64,000 nt of DNA from an uncultured Lachnospiraceae bacterium (GTDB lineage: Bacteria > Bacillota > Clostridia > Lachnospirales > Lachnospiraceae): positions 310,001-374,000 of the forward strand of contig CAJTQI010000002.1 of the NCBI GenBank assembly GCA_910578645.1, written 5' to 3'. Shown here one piece after another: positions 1 through 8,338 of the stretch. The position numbers and the translations under genes were made by a program. The notes below the pieces were generated by a model. The model searched no databases and was not told the origin of the DNA. It saw nothing but the letters and a program-made list of their open reading frames with translations. How positions within the stretch are numbered: the stretch's first letter is position 1; every line of letters begins with the position of its first letter.

Positions 1-146
1 TGGTGGAGAACTATAAGTGCAGGGCGCAGGAGTGGAAAATGGTGTATGACTTTGCCGCAATATTAATGCTAGGAGCAATGTTGCTGTTTGCGATGGTAAT
101 GGCGGTGCTTGATTATGCCATGCTCCACGGAACAATTTATTTTTAA
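1..146 (+). CDS. C-terminal part of a membrane protein (5' end outside window)
   Basis: An open frame enters from the left edge (first complete codon at base 3) and stops at a TAA. The visible 47 residues end in one long hydrophobic stretch, roughly residues 18-38 (rich in Leu, Met, Ala, Val), followed by a short polar tail, so this is most likely the last membrane helix of an integral membrane protein. Function cannot be told from so little. A short standalone ORF is an alternative, since internal ATG and GTG codons exist. Confidence 0.45.
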   Translation, partial: VENYKCRAQEWKMVYDFAAILMLGAMLLFAMVMAVLDYAMLHGTIYF

Positions 147-158
147 AGGGTAATTTTA

Positions 159-662
159 CTACAATTCCTCGTATGCGATTTCTCTTTTGGAAAGGAATTG
201 TCTGATTGCCTGGTCCCATAAGATATCAGGCGTTTTATCCATAAGGAATGTATGGAAGGCGGTGCCGGTCACAAGAGTGAGGTCGGTGCCGTCATATTTT
301 ATGTTCAACACGAAAGCTTTGACTTGCTCGGGAGTTACGGCACAGTCGCCTTTTTTCAAAATGGATGCCGTATATTCAGGAATCAAGTGCAGAACGAACC
401 GGAATGCACAGGGCGTATGGGTGCCTTTAATAAGACCAAAGCATATTGGGCGTATGGTCTTCCATGTAGAGAAATCATAGGGACGTATGGTACTGTCCTC
501 CCATTCTTCAGTTGTGTAGAAATCCCTGTTCTGGTGTCCGTCGATGAAGAAAGTGTTGTATGTACTGATAGATGCTTCTTCCAGAAGAAAAGAATCAAAA
601 TCCCCACTGCCGAGAAGCCTGCCCATAAAGTGTTTTACGTTCGTTATTTTCAGTGCAATCAT
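159..662 (-). CDS. DUF5721 family protein
   Basis: About 167 residues, function unknown. I recognise the opening MIALKITNVKHFMGRLL, which is typical of a small family (DUF5721) found almost only in Lachnospiraceae. The frame can be extended 18 codons upstream to base 716, but that extension has no family resemblance and runs into a repeat-containing spacer, so I chose the internal Met. The ribosome binding site for this start is weak, so the start is not certain. There are no membrane segments or signal peptide. The protein is a mixed alpha/beta soluble sequence and stands alone, pointing at the left-edge gene. Confidence 0.7.
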   Translation of the reverse strand: MIALKITNVKHFMGRLLGSGDFDSFLLEEASISTYNTFFIDGHQNRDFYTTEEWEDSTIRPYDFSTWKTIRPICFGLIKGTHTPCAFRFVLHLIPEYTASILKKGDCAVTPEQVKAFVLNIKYDGTDLTLVTGTAFHTFLMDKTPDILWDQAIRQFLSKREIAYEEL

Positions 663-722
663 AAAATATCCGAATACCCCGTTTCCTAAGAAATCCTTTC
701 GCTTGGCTGAGCCCATGAAGCA

Positions 723-828
723 GAACTCGTAAACGAGCTATGCTCATCTTGTATAATAATAAGAAATACCTCCGCTTATCCGAGTCCGCGGAGCGGAACT
801 CGTAAACGAGCTATGCTCGTTTTTTTAT
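723..828 (+). repeat. Direct repeat with terminator-like hairpin
   Basis: A ~25-base sequence, GAACTCGTAAACGAGCTATG followed by CTC, occurs at about 723-746 and again at 795-819. The second copy forms a short stem, ACGAG-CTATG-CTCGT, followed directly by seven T residues, which is an intrinsic terminator shape on the plus strand. The first copy has lost the T-tract. No plus-strand gene ends just upstream, so the terminator may insulate degV from read-through. The rest of the 717-1079 gap holds no clear gene. A 30-codon ORF at 857-949 (MKLSQGIDMPEIRNIRVKL...) follows a GTGTGGAAG sequence, but I cannot support it as real. Confidence 0.45.
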
Positions 829-1079
829 TGTACCATACTATAGAGGTGTGTGGAAGATGAAACTGTCTCAAGGCATAGATATGCCTGAAATCCGGAATAT
901 CCGGGTGAAATTGGGAGCCAAAAACAAATCTTTATATATTCTAGTGTAAATGCATCTCTGTTTAACTATTTGCTGTCACAATCTGCTTTGAGTTTTAGTT
1001 TTTCCCTTTACAACACATAAAATCCTATGTTATCATAAGTAGTAATTAAAACTATGTAAAATGGCTGCGGGGGAAAATT

Positions 1080-1916
1080 ATGAGTTATAGAATAGTAGTA
1101 GACAGTTGCTGCGAATTGCAGGAGAAATATAAGAACGATGAAAGATTCCGGATTGTTCCGCTTGGACTGGAAGTCGGGGATTATCAAATATGGGATGACG
1201 AGAATTTTAACCAGAAGGAATTTCTGAAAAAGGTTGCGGATTGTCCTCTGTGCCCGAAATCATCCTGTCCTTCTCCGGAGAAATATATGGAAGCGTTTGA
1301 TTGTGATGCGGAGGAAATCTATGTGGTGACGCTTTCTTCCCATCTGAGCGGAAGCTACAACAGTGCGGAACTTGGCAAGAACCTGTTTGCAGAGAAGTAT
1401 GGGGAGAAGAAGATACATGTGGTGGACTCTGAATCCGCAAGCTGCGGGGAGACGCAGCTCGCCATGAGAATCATGCGGTATAAGGAGGCAGGGTTGTCCT
1501 TTGAGGACACAGTATCGAAAATTGAAGTATTTAAACGCAGGATGCGTACCTATTTTGTGTTAGACAATTTAGAGACACTGCGCAAGAACGGTAGGCTTGG
1601 TGGTGTCAAGGCACTTGTGGCATCTACATTAAACATTAAGCCTGTCATGATAGGAAATTTGGGTGTGATTGAGCAGAAAAGCCAGGCGATTGGCATTAAT
1701 AAGGCGCTTGCCAAACTGGCCGATTGTATCGTAGCCGATGTGACGCGCCCGGAGAAAAGAACGCTTATGATTACCCACTGTAACTGCCCGGAACGCGCTG
1801 AATATATGCGAAAATTGATGGAGAAGAGGGCATCTTACAGAAAAGTCGTGATTATGGATACGGCTGGGGTCAGCAGCATGTATGCCAACGACGGAGGAAT
1901 TATCGTAACATTGTAG
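1080..1916 (+). CDS. DegV family fatty-acid-binding protein
   Basis: 278 residues, the usual size for DegV proteins. The family binds one fatty acid between two alpha/beta domains; in Firmicutes, FakB paralogs present it to the kinase FakA for phospholipid synthesis. Visible marks are the start SYRIVVDSCCEL (family: I-TDSSADL), the region around residue 90 (VVTLSSHLSGSYNSA) containing the SxxLSGTY-like fatty-acid contact motif, and the conserved segment LRKNGRLGG near 165. It has more cysteines than most relatives. The start has GGGGGAAAA just upstream. A strong terminator follows. No FakA-like kinase is nearby, so the lipid-transfer role is from family knowledge only. Confidence 0.88.
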   Translation: MSYRIVVDSCCELQEKYKNDERFRIVPLGLEVGDYQIWDDENFNQKEFLKKVADCPLCPKSSCPSPEKYMEAFDCDAEEIYVVTLSSHLSGSYNSAELGKNLFAEKYGEKKIHVVDSESASCGETQLAMRIMRYKEAGLSFEDTVSKIEVFKRRMRTYFVLDNLETLRKNGRLGGVKALVASTLNIKPVMIGNLGVIEQKSQAIGINKALAKLADCIVADVTRPEKRTLMITHCNCPERAEYMRKLMEKRASYRKVVIMDTAGVSSMYANDGGIIVTL

Positions 1917-1971
1917 TATCGTGTATCCGGTAGGCATATGGTTCGCTGTACCGGTTAAGTAAATTATGTAA

Positions 1972-2015
1972 ATCGCAGGCAGGGAGTTCATTACCCCTGC
2001 CTGCGATATTTTTTT
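1972..2015 (+). terminator. Intrinsic terminator after degV
   Basis: A perfect 13-bp stem (ATCGCAGGCAGGG with CCCTGCCTGCGAT) and a 10-base loop are followed by a run of T residues. It ends the DegV transcript. The convergent LytTR gene has its stop codon (1991-1993) inside the loop, so the same structure also covers the 3' end of that mRNA. Confidence 0.85.
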
Positions 2016-2770
2016 ATCGCTTTTTTTAATAAGGAAAGTTCCAGTGGAGATACGGTAAAAGTATGTCCGTCTTGCATCGTCAGTTTCAGAAAGGACAGTT
2101 TCTCGACAAATGCAATATTAACAAATGTCTGTTCGGATGTAGGGAAGAAATGCTCGAAACCTGCAACTTGTGTATATAGGTTGTGCATGGTGGACAGAAT
2201 ATCCATCTGTCTGCCCTCGGTCAATGCCACGTGTGCATAATTTCCATTTTTTTCTGCGTACATAATCTCGTCTTCATAGACGTAAAGCGTATCCTTTTCG
2301 CCACGAAGTTCAATAGTAGGAACGGTTTTGGATTTCTGGTCAATGGCATAATCAAGCATGTCATCCAGTTCCGCAACCCGGATGGGTTTACTCAAATATT
2401 GAATCTGTGTTTTCAGTTTCCGGCGAAGAATTTCATGATTAGAATTTTCTACGCCGTCCGGCGGAACTTGTGCAAGCGCAGCGTCTATGATGGCACGGTA
2501 ATTAATCGTGGAGACACATAAAATAATGGGTGCCGTGACACCTGCATCGATGAGCTTGCGTGCAAGCTGGAAACCGTTGACAGAGCCAGAAGTCATATCG
2601 ATAAAGAAGGCTTCATAAAGCATGGGGGAACGCATGACGGCGTCTACATTGCCGTAAGAATCAATATAGAAAACACCTGTGGTATGTATCCGCCTGTCCG
2701 AAGCGCGTTCTAAAAGCCGTTCCATCTGCTTCCTGTCCGCAATATTGTCGTCACAAAGTGCAATATGCAT
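1991..2770 (-). CDS. LytTR family response regulator
   Basis: 259 residues. Residues 1-125 form a receiver domain: acidic pair LCDDN near 6-8, phospho-accepting Asp in FFIDMTSG near 58, and a conserved Lys in LSKPIRV. Residues ~150-255 are a LytTR DNA-binding domain, with the typical EIMYAEKNGNY segment and a C-terminal basic helix KKAIKKYRR. Such proteins bind paired direct repeats and control virulence, competence or cell-wall genes. No histidine kinase is adjacent, so it is an orphan or is paired elsewhere. Its start is preceded by AAAGGA. The insertion around residues 110-125 (VPPDGVENSNHEI) is longer than usual. Confidence 0.88.
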   Translation of the reverse strand: MHIALCDDNIADRKQMERLLERASDRRIHTTGVFYIDSYGNVDAVMRSPMLYEAFFIDMTSGSVNGFQLARKLIDAGVTAPIILCVSTINYRAIIDAALAQVPPDGVENSNHEILRRKLKTQIQYLSKPIRVAELDDMLDYAIDQKSKTVPTIELRGEKDTLYVYEDEIMYAEKNGNYAHVALTEGRQMDILSTMHNLYTQVAGFEHFFPTSEQTFVNIAFVEKLSFLKLTMQDGHTFTVSPLELSLLKKAIKKYRRQG

Positions 2771-2806
2771 AATTCAAATCCTTTCCGCCCGGGCCATTTT
2801 ATTCTC

Positions 2807-2858
2807 AAAGAATCTGCGAAAGCAGATTCTTTAAAGTTGGCCGTCTGGCCAACTTTTC
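2807..2858 (-). terminator. Tandem perfect hairpins, likely terminator for DUF1294 gene
   Basis: Two adjacent perfect hairpins: AAAGAATCTGC-GAAA-GCAGATTCTTT and AAAGTTGGCC-GTCT-GGCCAACTTT. They lie between the end of the DUF1294 gene and the start of the LytTR gene, both on the minus strand. A close relative of the second hairpin (AAAGTTGGC...GCCAACTTT) follows the hydrogenase-like gene at 52643, so it is a reused element in this genome. Confidence 0.6.
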
Positions 2859-3151
2859 TACATGACAAGAAATTCTATCGGGGAGGTCACAAGGGCGATG
2901 ACGATGAGGGCTTGTATAATCAGGATAGCAGGCATGCCATACAGGAAATACCAGTGTCTTGTCTTATGGTGGAAAAAATGCATACCTATGATGCTGCCGA
3001 TACTACCGCCGATTAAAGCAAGCACAAACAAAGTAGATTCCGGAATACGCCAGGAGCGTTTTCTGGCTTTATGTTTGTCTACGCCCATCACGGTGAAACT
3101 GATAAAGTTAATAACAGTTAAATATATAATAATCAATGTGATTGCGTTCAT
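2858..3151 (-). CDS. DUF1294 small membrane protein
   Basis: 97 residues from the chosen Met (MNAITLIIIYL). A 13-codon upstream extension is possible but is polar and off-family; AAAAGGA lies about 13 bases before the chosen start. DUF1294 proteins have a helix, a conserved basic segment (here MGVDKHKARKRSWRIPE), then two more helices separated by HHKTRHWYF. All of these are present. The function of the family is not known; it is a widespread inner-membrane protein. It is transcribed towards the LytTR regulator, separated from it by tandem hairpins. Confidence 0.82.
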   Translation of the reverse strand: MNAITLIIIYLTVINFISFTVMGVDKHKARKRSWRIPESTLFVLALIGGSIGSIIGMHFFHHKTRHWYFLYGMPAILIIQALIVIALVTSPIEFLVM

Positions 3152-3264
3152 ACGATTAACAATGTCCTTTTCTGAATATGGTATTATCATAGCATAAGTA
3201 AAAAGAAAAAAAAAGAATGTCCCATGAAAATTGTATAAAAGTATTGGGTTGGCAAAGAATACAA

Positions 3265-3313
3265 CAAAAAATCCCCGTAACGGCAGCGTGCATGACGCGC
3301 GGTTACGGGGATA
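3265..3313 (-). terminator. Intrinsic terminator after argG
   Basis: On the minus strand, a GC-rich stem (ATCCCCGTAACC with GTTACGGGGAT) encloses an inner GCGCGTCATGCACGC palindrome and is followed by a T-tract (AAAAAA on the plus strand at 3266-3271). It lies about 20 bases beyond the argG stop codon. Confidence 0.85.
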
Positions 3314-3332
3314 AATTTTATAGGATAACTAC

Positions 3333-4556
3333 TTAAATTAATTTTACGCCGTTTTCCTGCATTTTCAGGGCGCGGACTTTGCTGGACAGACCAAAGAGGT
3401 TGATAAAGCCTTCTGCATCATGGTGGTCGTACATATCTCCGGTGGTGAAGGAAGCAATGCTTTCATTGTAGAGTGTGTACGGTGAAGTGGTTCCGGCTTT
3501 TATGATATTTCCCTTGTAGAGCTTAAATTTCACTTCTCCGGTTACGTACTGCTGTGTGGATTCAATGAATGCCTGTACTGCTTCACGCAAAGGAGTGAAC
3601 CATTTGCCTTCATATACAATCTGTGCAAATTTGTTGCCCATGTCGGCTTTCAGCGCGTAGGTGTCGCGGTCGAGAATCAGCTCTTCGAGTTGTTGGTGTG
3701 CTTCATAGAGAATCGTTCCGCCAGGTGTTTCATATACGCCGCGGGACTTCATACCTACCACGCGGTTTTCTACGATGTCTACGATACCGATGCCGTGTTT
3801 GCCGCCGAGTTCGTTTAAGGAGGCAATAATCTCGGACACTTTCATGTTCTTGCCGTTGACGGAAGTAGGAATACCTTTTTCAAAAGTCATGGTGACATAT
3901 TCGCCTTCTTCAGGAGCCTTCTCGGGTGTGGTACCAAGTACTAACAGGTGTTCGTAGTTAGGCTCATTGGAAGGGTCTTCCAGTTCCAGACCTTCATGGC
4001 TGATATGCCATAGGTTACGGTCACGGCTGTAGCTTGAGTCCGCGGAGAAGGGCAGGTTGATGCCATGATTGCGGCAGTATTCAATCTCCTCTTCGCGGGA
4101 GTTGAGCGTCCATTTCTCATTTCTCCATGCTGCGATAATCTTTAAGTCGGGGGCAAGCGCTTTGATGCCCAGTTCAAAACGGATTTGGTCATTGCCTTTT
4201 CCGGTAGCGCCGTGACAGATTGCGGTAGCGCCTTCCTTGCGGGCAATTTCAACCAGTTTTTTGGCGATTACCGGGCGAGCCATGGATGTGCCGAGTAAGT
4301 ATTTGTTTTCATAGACCGCGTGTGCCTGCACACAAGGCATGATGAAATCGTCACAAAACTCGTCTGTCAAATCTTCAATATAAAGCTTGGAAGCGCCGCT
4401 TGATAAAGCTCTCTCCTCAAGGCCGTCAAGTTCTTCTGCCTGGCCGCAGTTACCGCAAACACAGATTACTTCATAGTCGAAGTTTTCTTTTAACCAGGGA
4501 ATGATTGCGGTGGTATCAAGTCCGCCGGAATAAGCAAGAACAATTTTTTCTTTCAT
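3333..4556 (-). CDS. argG: Argininosuccinate synthase
   Basis: Joins citrulline and aspartate with ATP to give argininosuccinate, the penultimate step of arginine synthesis, in the cytosol. It has 407 residues, normal for the family. The N-terminal PP-loop motif AYSGGLDTT (residues 8-16) binds ATP. HGATGKGNDQIRFE near 115 and DSSYSRDRNLWHISHEG near 172 are the citrulline- and aspartate-binding segments. argH is not next to it. It is transcribed away from argC through a long shared control region with ArgR-like boxes. Its predicted promoter has one box across the -35. Confidence 0.97.
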   Translation of the reverse strand: MKEKIVLAYSGGLDTTAIIPWLKENFDYEVICVCGNCGQAEELDGLEERALSSGASKLYIEDLTDEFCDDFIMPCVQAHAVYENKYLLGTSMARPVIAKKLVEIARKEGATAICHGATGKGNDQIRFELGIKALAPDLKIIAAWRNEKWTLNSREEEIEYCRNHGINLPFSADSSYSRDRNLWHISHEGLELEDPSNEPNYEHLLVLGTTPEKAPEEGEYVTMTFEKGIPTSVNGKNMKVSEIIASLNELGGKHGIGIVDIVENRVVGMKSRGVYETPGGTILYEAHQQLEELILDRDTYALKADMGNKFAQIVYEGKWFTPLREAVQAFIESTQQYVTGEVKFKLYKGNIIKAGTTSPYTLYNESIASFTTGDMYDHHDAEGFINLFGLSSKVRALKMQENGVKLI

Positions 4557-4702
4557 AATTATGATTCCTCCATTTTGTATTGTGTATTCCCGGAGTTTCT
4601 TTGTGCCTGATTATGCGCAAGAGTGGTTCCGAGGGTACATTATTGTGATGGCACAGCTAGCGTGCCTTGTTTGAAAGTTACTTTCGCTACAGCACAGTTA
4701 TC

Positions 4703-4731
4703 AATATACAACAAGACAATGCAGAATGCAA
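4703..4731 (-). promoter_or_regulatory. Predicted argG promoter
   Basis: Read on the minus strand: TTGCAT, 17 bases, TATATT. The -35 hexamer lies inside an ArgR-like box (see the operator entry), as expected for arginine repression. The transcript would have a leader of about 140 bases before the argG start. Confidence 0.5.
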
Positions 4732-4832
4732 GTATAAATATATGCATATTTATATGAATATTTCATTTAAACGTGCATATTAAGAAATAATACTTGAATA
4801 TTATGCATAAATAACGTATTATTATGCAAGAA
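4726..4832. promoter_or_regulatory. Cluster of ArgR/AhrC-like operator boxes
   Basis: A strongly AT-rich stretch contains several imperfect palindromes of the ARG-box type (consensus close to TGAATWWWWATTCA). The clearest are ATAAATATATGCATATTTAT at 4735-4754, ATATGAATATTTCATTTA at 4752-4769 and TTGAATATTATGCATAA at 4794-4810. ArgR hexamers bind pairs of such boxes when arginine is present. The outer boxes overlap the predicted -35 elements of argG and argC. ArgR itself is not in the window. The assignment is by pattern and context. Confidence 0.55.
4794..4822 (+). promoter_or_regulatory. Predicted argC promoter
   Basis: TTGAAT, exactly 17 bases, TATTAT on the plus strand. The -35 is the first half of an ArgR-like box. 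Transcription would begin near 4829 and leave a leader of about 280 bases before argC, which is unusually long. Confidence 0.5.
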
Positions 4833-4894
4833 AAGCCGCCTTGTGTAACGAACTGCCCGTTTAACGCAGACAGTAACATTAGGACAGGATAGCA

Positions 4895-4939
4895 ATGGCG
4901 CGTAGGTATCAAATGTTTGCGCATAAGGAAATGGCGTGA
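4895..4939 (+). CDS. Possible leader peptide in the argC leader
   Basis: A 14-codon ORF (MARRYQMFAHKEMA) with AGGACAGGATAGCA just upstream, inside the long argC leader. It has two consecutive Arg codons (CGT AGG) near its start. A hairpin (GAATAAATTGTC pairing with GAGCAATTTCATTC, about 5022-5055) follows. That is the general layout of an arginine-responsive attenuator, but two Arg codons are few and there is no clear terminator. This is speculative. Confidence 0.2.
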   Translation: MARRYQMFAHKEMA

Positions 4940-5110
4940 TATAGTTGTGAGTGAATATGGAGCGGCTTCAAAGAGGCAGGAAATACGGCCGGAAGGCAGC
5001 CTGATGTCTGAATGCTCTGAATAGAATAAATTGTCTTAAGAGCAATTTCATTCAGCAGGCCGGACAAGTTCAGTTAGAATTTGTGACGCTTCGGAATGGA
5101 GGAAAAGAAG

Positions 5111-6175
5111 ATGAAAGCAGGGATTATTGGAGCCACAGGTTATGCAGGCGGCGAGTTGGTACGTCTCCTGATGGGGCATAAGGAAGTGGAAATAGAATGG
5201 TATGGTTCAAGAAGCTATGTGGAACAGAAGTATGCGGACGTATACCGGAATATGTTCGAGATTGTGGACGCGCGGTGTATGGATGATAATATGGAAGAGC
5301 TTGCTGAGAAAGTGGATGTGATTTTTACGGCGACGCCCCAGGGATATTGTGCGTCACTTATGAATGACGGGATATTGTCTAAGGTGAAAGTGATAGATTT
5401 AAGTGCAGACTTCCGTATTAAGAGTGTGCCGGTGTATGAGAAATGGTATGGCATAGAACATAAATCGCCCCAATATATAGAGGAGGCGGTGTACGGACTG
5501 TGTGAAATCAACAGGGAGGACGTGAAGAAGGCAAGGCTTGTGGCCAATCCGGGCTGTTACACGACCTGTTCTATTTTGACTGCGTATCCCCTTGTAAAAG
5601 AAGGGCTGATTGATACGGATACACTGATTATCGATGCCAAGAGCGGGACATCCGGTGCGGGGAGGGGCGCGAAGCTGCCAAATCTGTACTGTGAAGTCAA
5701 TGAAAATATCAAGGCATATGGTGTGGCGAACCACAGGCATACGCCGGAGATTGAGGAACAGTTGGGTTATGCCGCAGGGAGGGATGTTGTGCTGAACTTT
5801 ACACCCCATCTTGTCCCGATGAACAGGGGGATTCTGGTAACGGCCTACGCTAAGCTAAACCAGGTGAAAAAGGCGGACGGCAGTATGGGACTTCCGGCCT
5901 ATGAGGAAATTAAGGCGGCGTACGATGCGCATTATGGAAAAGAGAAGTTTGTGCGGGTGTTAGATAAGGGGGTATGCCCGGAGACGAAATGGGTGGAAGG
6001 AAGCAACTATGTGGATGTCAATTTTATTATAGATGAACGCACCGGAAGGATTATCATGATGGGCGCGCTTGACAATCTTGTCAAAGGCGCGGCGGGACAG
6101 GCAGTGCAGAATATGAACCTGATGTTTGGAATTAAGGAGAGCGAAGGGCTGGAACTTGTCCCGATGTTCCCGTAA
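5111..6175 (+). CDS. argC: N-acetyl-gamma-glutamyl-phosphate reductase
   Basis: Reduces N-acetylglutamyl phosphate with NADPH to the semialdehyde, step three of arginine synthesis. 354 residues. The N-terminal Rossmann motif GIIGATGYAGGELVRLL binds NADPH. The catalytic Cys lies in ANPGCYTTCSI near 150, and the conserved HRHTPEIEEQ follows near 217. I took the second Met: GGAGG sits 8 bases before it, and an upstream in-frame Met (5096) overlaps that site. The leader bears the sequence GCTTCGGAATGGAGGAAAA, which recurs before nhaC. It is separated from argJBD by six kilobases-worth of unrelated genes, so the pathway is split. Confidence 0.96.
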   Translation: MKAGIIGATGYAGGELVRLLMGHKEVEIEWYGSRSYVEQKYADVYRNMFEIVDARCMDDNMEELAEKVDVIFTATPQGYCASLMNDGILSKVKVIDLSADFRIKSVPVYEKWYGIEHKSPQYIEEAVYGLCEINREDVKKARLVANPGCYTTCSILTAYPLVKEGLIDTDTLIIDAKSGTSGAGRGAKLPNLYCEVNENIKAYGVANHRHTPEIEEQLGYAAGRDVVLNFTPHLVPMNRGILVTAYAKLNQVKKADGSMGLPAYEEIKAAYDAHYGKEKFVRVLDKGVCPETKWVEGSNYVDVNFIIDERTGRIIMMGALDNLVKGAAGQAVQNMNLMFGIKESEGLELVPMFP

Positions 6176-6254
6176 GGAAGGGTGCGGAAAATATTTTTAT
6201 AGCCTATGCGGTTTATGTCCGTAAGCATTGTAGTGAAAGGAGCGTATACACGGT

Positions 6255-6743
6255 ATGCAGCGAAGAGATAAAGTAAATTATTATTTAGATTTGGCTAAGA
6301 TGGTGGCGCAGCGTTCCACATGCCTCAGAAGGCATTACGGTGCGGTAATCGTCAAAAATGACGAAGTCATTTCCACGGGTTATGTGGGTGCACCCAGAGG
6401 AAGGAAGAACTGTACGGACACAGGGGAGTGCATTCGGGTCAAGATGGAGATTCCCCGAGGAGAAAGGTATGAGCTTTGTAGAAGCGTCCATGCGGAGGCC
6501 AACGCTATTATCAGTGCCTCCAGGGATAAAATGATTGGCAGTGCGCTCTATTTAGTGGGTGTGGAGGCGAATACGGGAGAATACGTGAAGGATTCCTGTA
6601 GCTGTTCCATGTGCAAACGGCTGATTATCAATGCAGGGATTGAGAAGGTCTATGTCAGGGACACGGAAGATGAGTACCGTATGATTCCTGTGAAAGAGTG
6701 GATTGACAACGATGAATCATTGCAGGGTGCGATGGGGTATTGA
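6255..6743 (+). CDS. dCMP deaminase family protein (ComEB-like)
   Basis: 162 residues. Deaminates dCMP to dUMP for thymidylate synthesis. The zinc-binding active site is visible: HAEANAI (His and proton-shuttle Glu, near 79-85) and CSCSMCKR (cysteines near 116-119). The second motif is usually PCxxC; here the Pro is replaced. The N-terminal RRHYGAVIVKNDEVISTGYVG segment is typical. Family members are fused to or named after the comE locus in Bacillus, but no competence gene is adjacent here. A stand-alone tRNA or cytidine deaminase is less likely given the length and the CTDTGEC insertion. Confidence 0.88.
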   Translation: MQRRDKVNYYLDLAKMVAQRSTCLRRHYGAVIVKNDEVISTGYVGAPRGRKNCTDTGECIRVKMEIPRGERYELCRSVHAEANAIISASRDKMIGSALYLVGVEANTGEYVKDSCSCSMCKRLIINAGIEKVYVRDTEDEYRMIPVKEWIDNDESLQGAMGY

Positions 6744-6826
6744 GCGATAGGAGAAAATAAAAAAGAAATCACAAGAGCGCCTTTTGTTCACCGAGGAGCA
6801 GTAAAGCAGCGCAGAAATGGAGAAAA

Positions 6827-7273
6827 ATGATACGTGAAATGAAAATAGAAGACTATGAGGGTGTGAAAGCGCTCTGGCTGTCCATCAAAGGATTTGCAAT
6901 CAGGAGTTTGGACGATTCAAAAGAAGGGGTGTCCCGTTTCCTTAAGAGAAACCCCGGTACCAGTGTGGTTGCAGTAGAGGACGGGGAAATTGTGGGCGCG
7001 ATTCTGTGTGGGCATGACGGCAGGCGGGGGTGTCTGTACCATGTGTGTGTGTCAGAGGGATACCGTATGCGTGGAATCGGCAAGGAGATGGTGGTCTTTT
7101 GTATGGAGGCGCTTAAGGCGGAGAAGATTAATAAAGTTTCGCTCATTGCTTTTACGGCAAATGATATCGGCAACGCTTTCTGGAAACAGATAGGGTGGAC
7201 GAAGCGGGAAGATTTGAATTATTATGATTTTACGCTCAATTGGGAGAACATTACGGCGTTTAACAAACTGTGA
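6827..7273 (+). CDS. GNAT family N-acetyltransferase
   Basis: 148 residues, cytosolic. The acetyl-CoA binding motif A is clear: VCVSEGYRMRGIGKEMV (R/Q-x-x-G-x-G/A pattern) around residues 74-90, preceded by the beta-strand CGHDGRRGCLYHV and followed by FTANDIGNAFWKQIGW, the usual N-x-x-A-x-x-F/W-x-x-x-G-W ending. It acetylates an amine on an unidentified small molecule or protein. The N-terminus (MIREMKIEDYEGVKALWLS) is standard. It has its own ribosome binding site (GGAGAAAA). Neighbours do not indicate the substrate. Confidence 0.85.
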   Translation: MIREMKIEDYEGVKALWLSIKGFAIRSLDDSKEGVSRFLKRNPGTSVVAVEDGEIVGAILCGHDGRRGCLYHVCVSEGYRMRGIGKEMVVFCMEALKAEKINKVSLIAFTANDIGNAFWKQIGWTKREDLNYYDFTLNWENITAFNKL

Positions 7274-7380
7274 CATGAAGTCTTTTCTACGGTGACGTTT
7301 GGACAAAAGAAGGCAAGAAATGTCGGGACATGGGAGAGTTAGAAGTCTATACTGTCATTACAACAGGGAGGACGGTTATC

Positions 7381-8210
7381 ATGGAATGGGCAGAACTGGT
7401 CAGGGACGCGGTGCAGTATGTGGAAAACCATATCACAGAAGATATTACAATGTATGACGTGGCGGAATATGTGAACGTTTCCCCTTTTTATTTCCATAAA
7501 GGATTTAGCATACTGTGCGGGTATACACTCAGTGAGTATATCCGGAATCGCAGACCGGTAATGTCACCGTTATGGAGCTTGCGATGAAATATGGATATGA
7601 TTCCCCGGACAGCTTTACAAGGGCTTTTACCCGGTTCCATGGATGTACGCCCCTGTCGGTGCGCAGGGATAAAACAATGGTTAAAACCTTCGCGCCGCTA
7701 AAACTGACAATCTCATTGAAAGGCGGTTGTATTATGGATTACAGGATTACGAAGAAAGAAGCTTTTACGGTTTTGTGTACAGCGAAAATGTTTTCTTATG
7801 AGAATGCAAAACAGGATGTCCCCTTATATTGGCAGGAACATTACGCTTCAGGGAAAGGTGAGCATGTCTGCGGAATGTTCGGTATCAATATTGACCCACA
7901 GATGGGGGATGAGAAGTTTGAATATTTGATTGCAGATGTGTATAATCCGTCCGTGGATGTTCCTGACGGATTTGAGGTAAGGGTAATTCCTGCCTTGACA
8001 TGGGCTGTTTTTCCGTGCAGGGGTCCGCTTCCGCAGTCTTTGCAGGATGTCAACACGAAAATATTCTCCGAATGGCTTCCGGCGTTGCAGGATTGTGAAT
8101 TTGCGGCGGGGTATTGTGTGGAAATGTACGATGCACCGGATAAATATCCGGACGGGACAAAGGATAAGGAATACTATACGGAGATATGGATTCCAGTCAA
8201 GAAGAAATAA
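7381..8210 (+). pseudogene. AraC-family regulator with GyrI-like domain, broken by internal deletion
   Basis: Two overlapping frames make one protein. The first (7381-7587) starts MEWAELVRDAVQYVENHI with a good GGGAGGA site and encodes the first helix-turn-helix of an AraC domain (MYDVAEYVNVSPFYFHKGF). It then runs into SEYIRNRRPVMSPL and stops. The second frame resumes at GNVTVMELAMKYGYDSPDSF, the second helix-turn-helix, and continues through a GyrI-like ligand-binding domain ending ...YYTEIWIPVKKK at 8210. Intact relatives have about ten more residues (L-x-x-A-x-x-L...) between RNRR and GNVTV. The join near 7558 is therefore best explained by a deletion of roughly 30 bases, not a multiple of three. 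The internal Met at 7572 could still give a C-terminal fragment. Confidence 0.75.
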
Positions 8211-8338
8211 GCTTTTATGGCAGATGCAATCCGGAAAATAATTTTGAATAGTAAGGATAGCCGGTGGTGGAGAACCCGGAAATGGACGATATATAACAAT
8301 ATAGTATCGTTCAGATTGGCGGCAAGGGGGAATACCGG

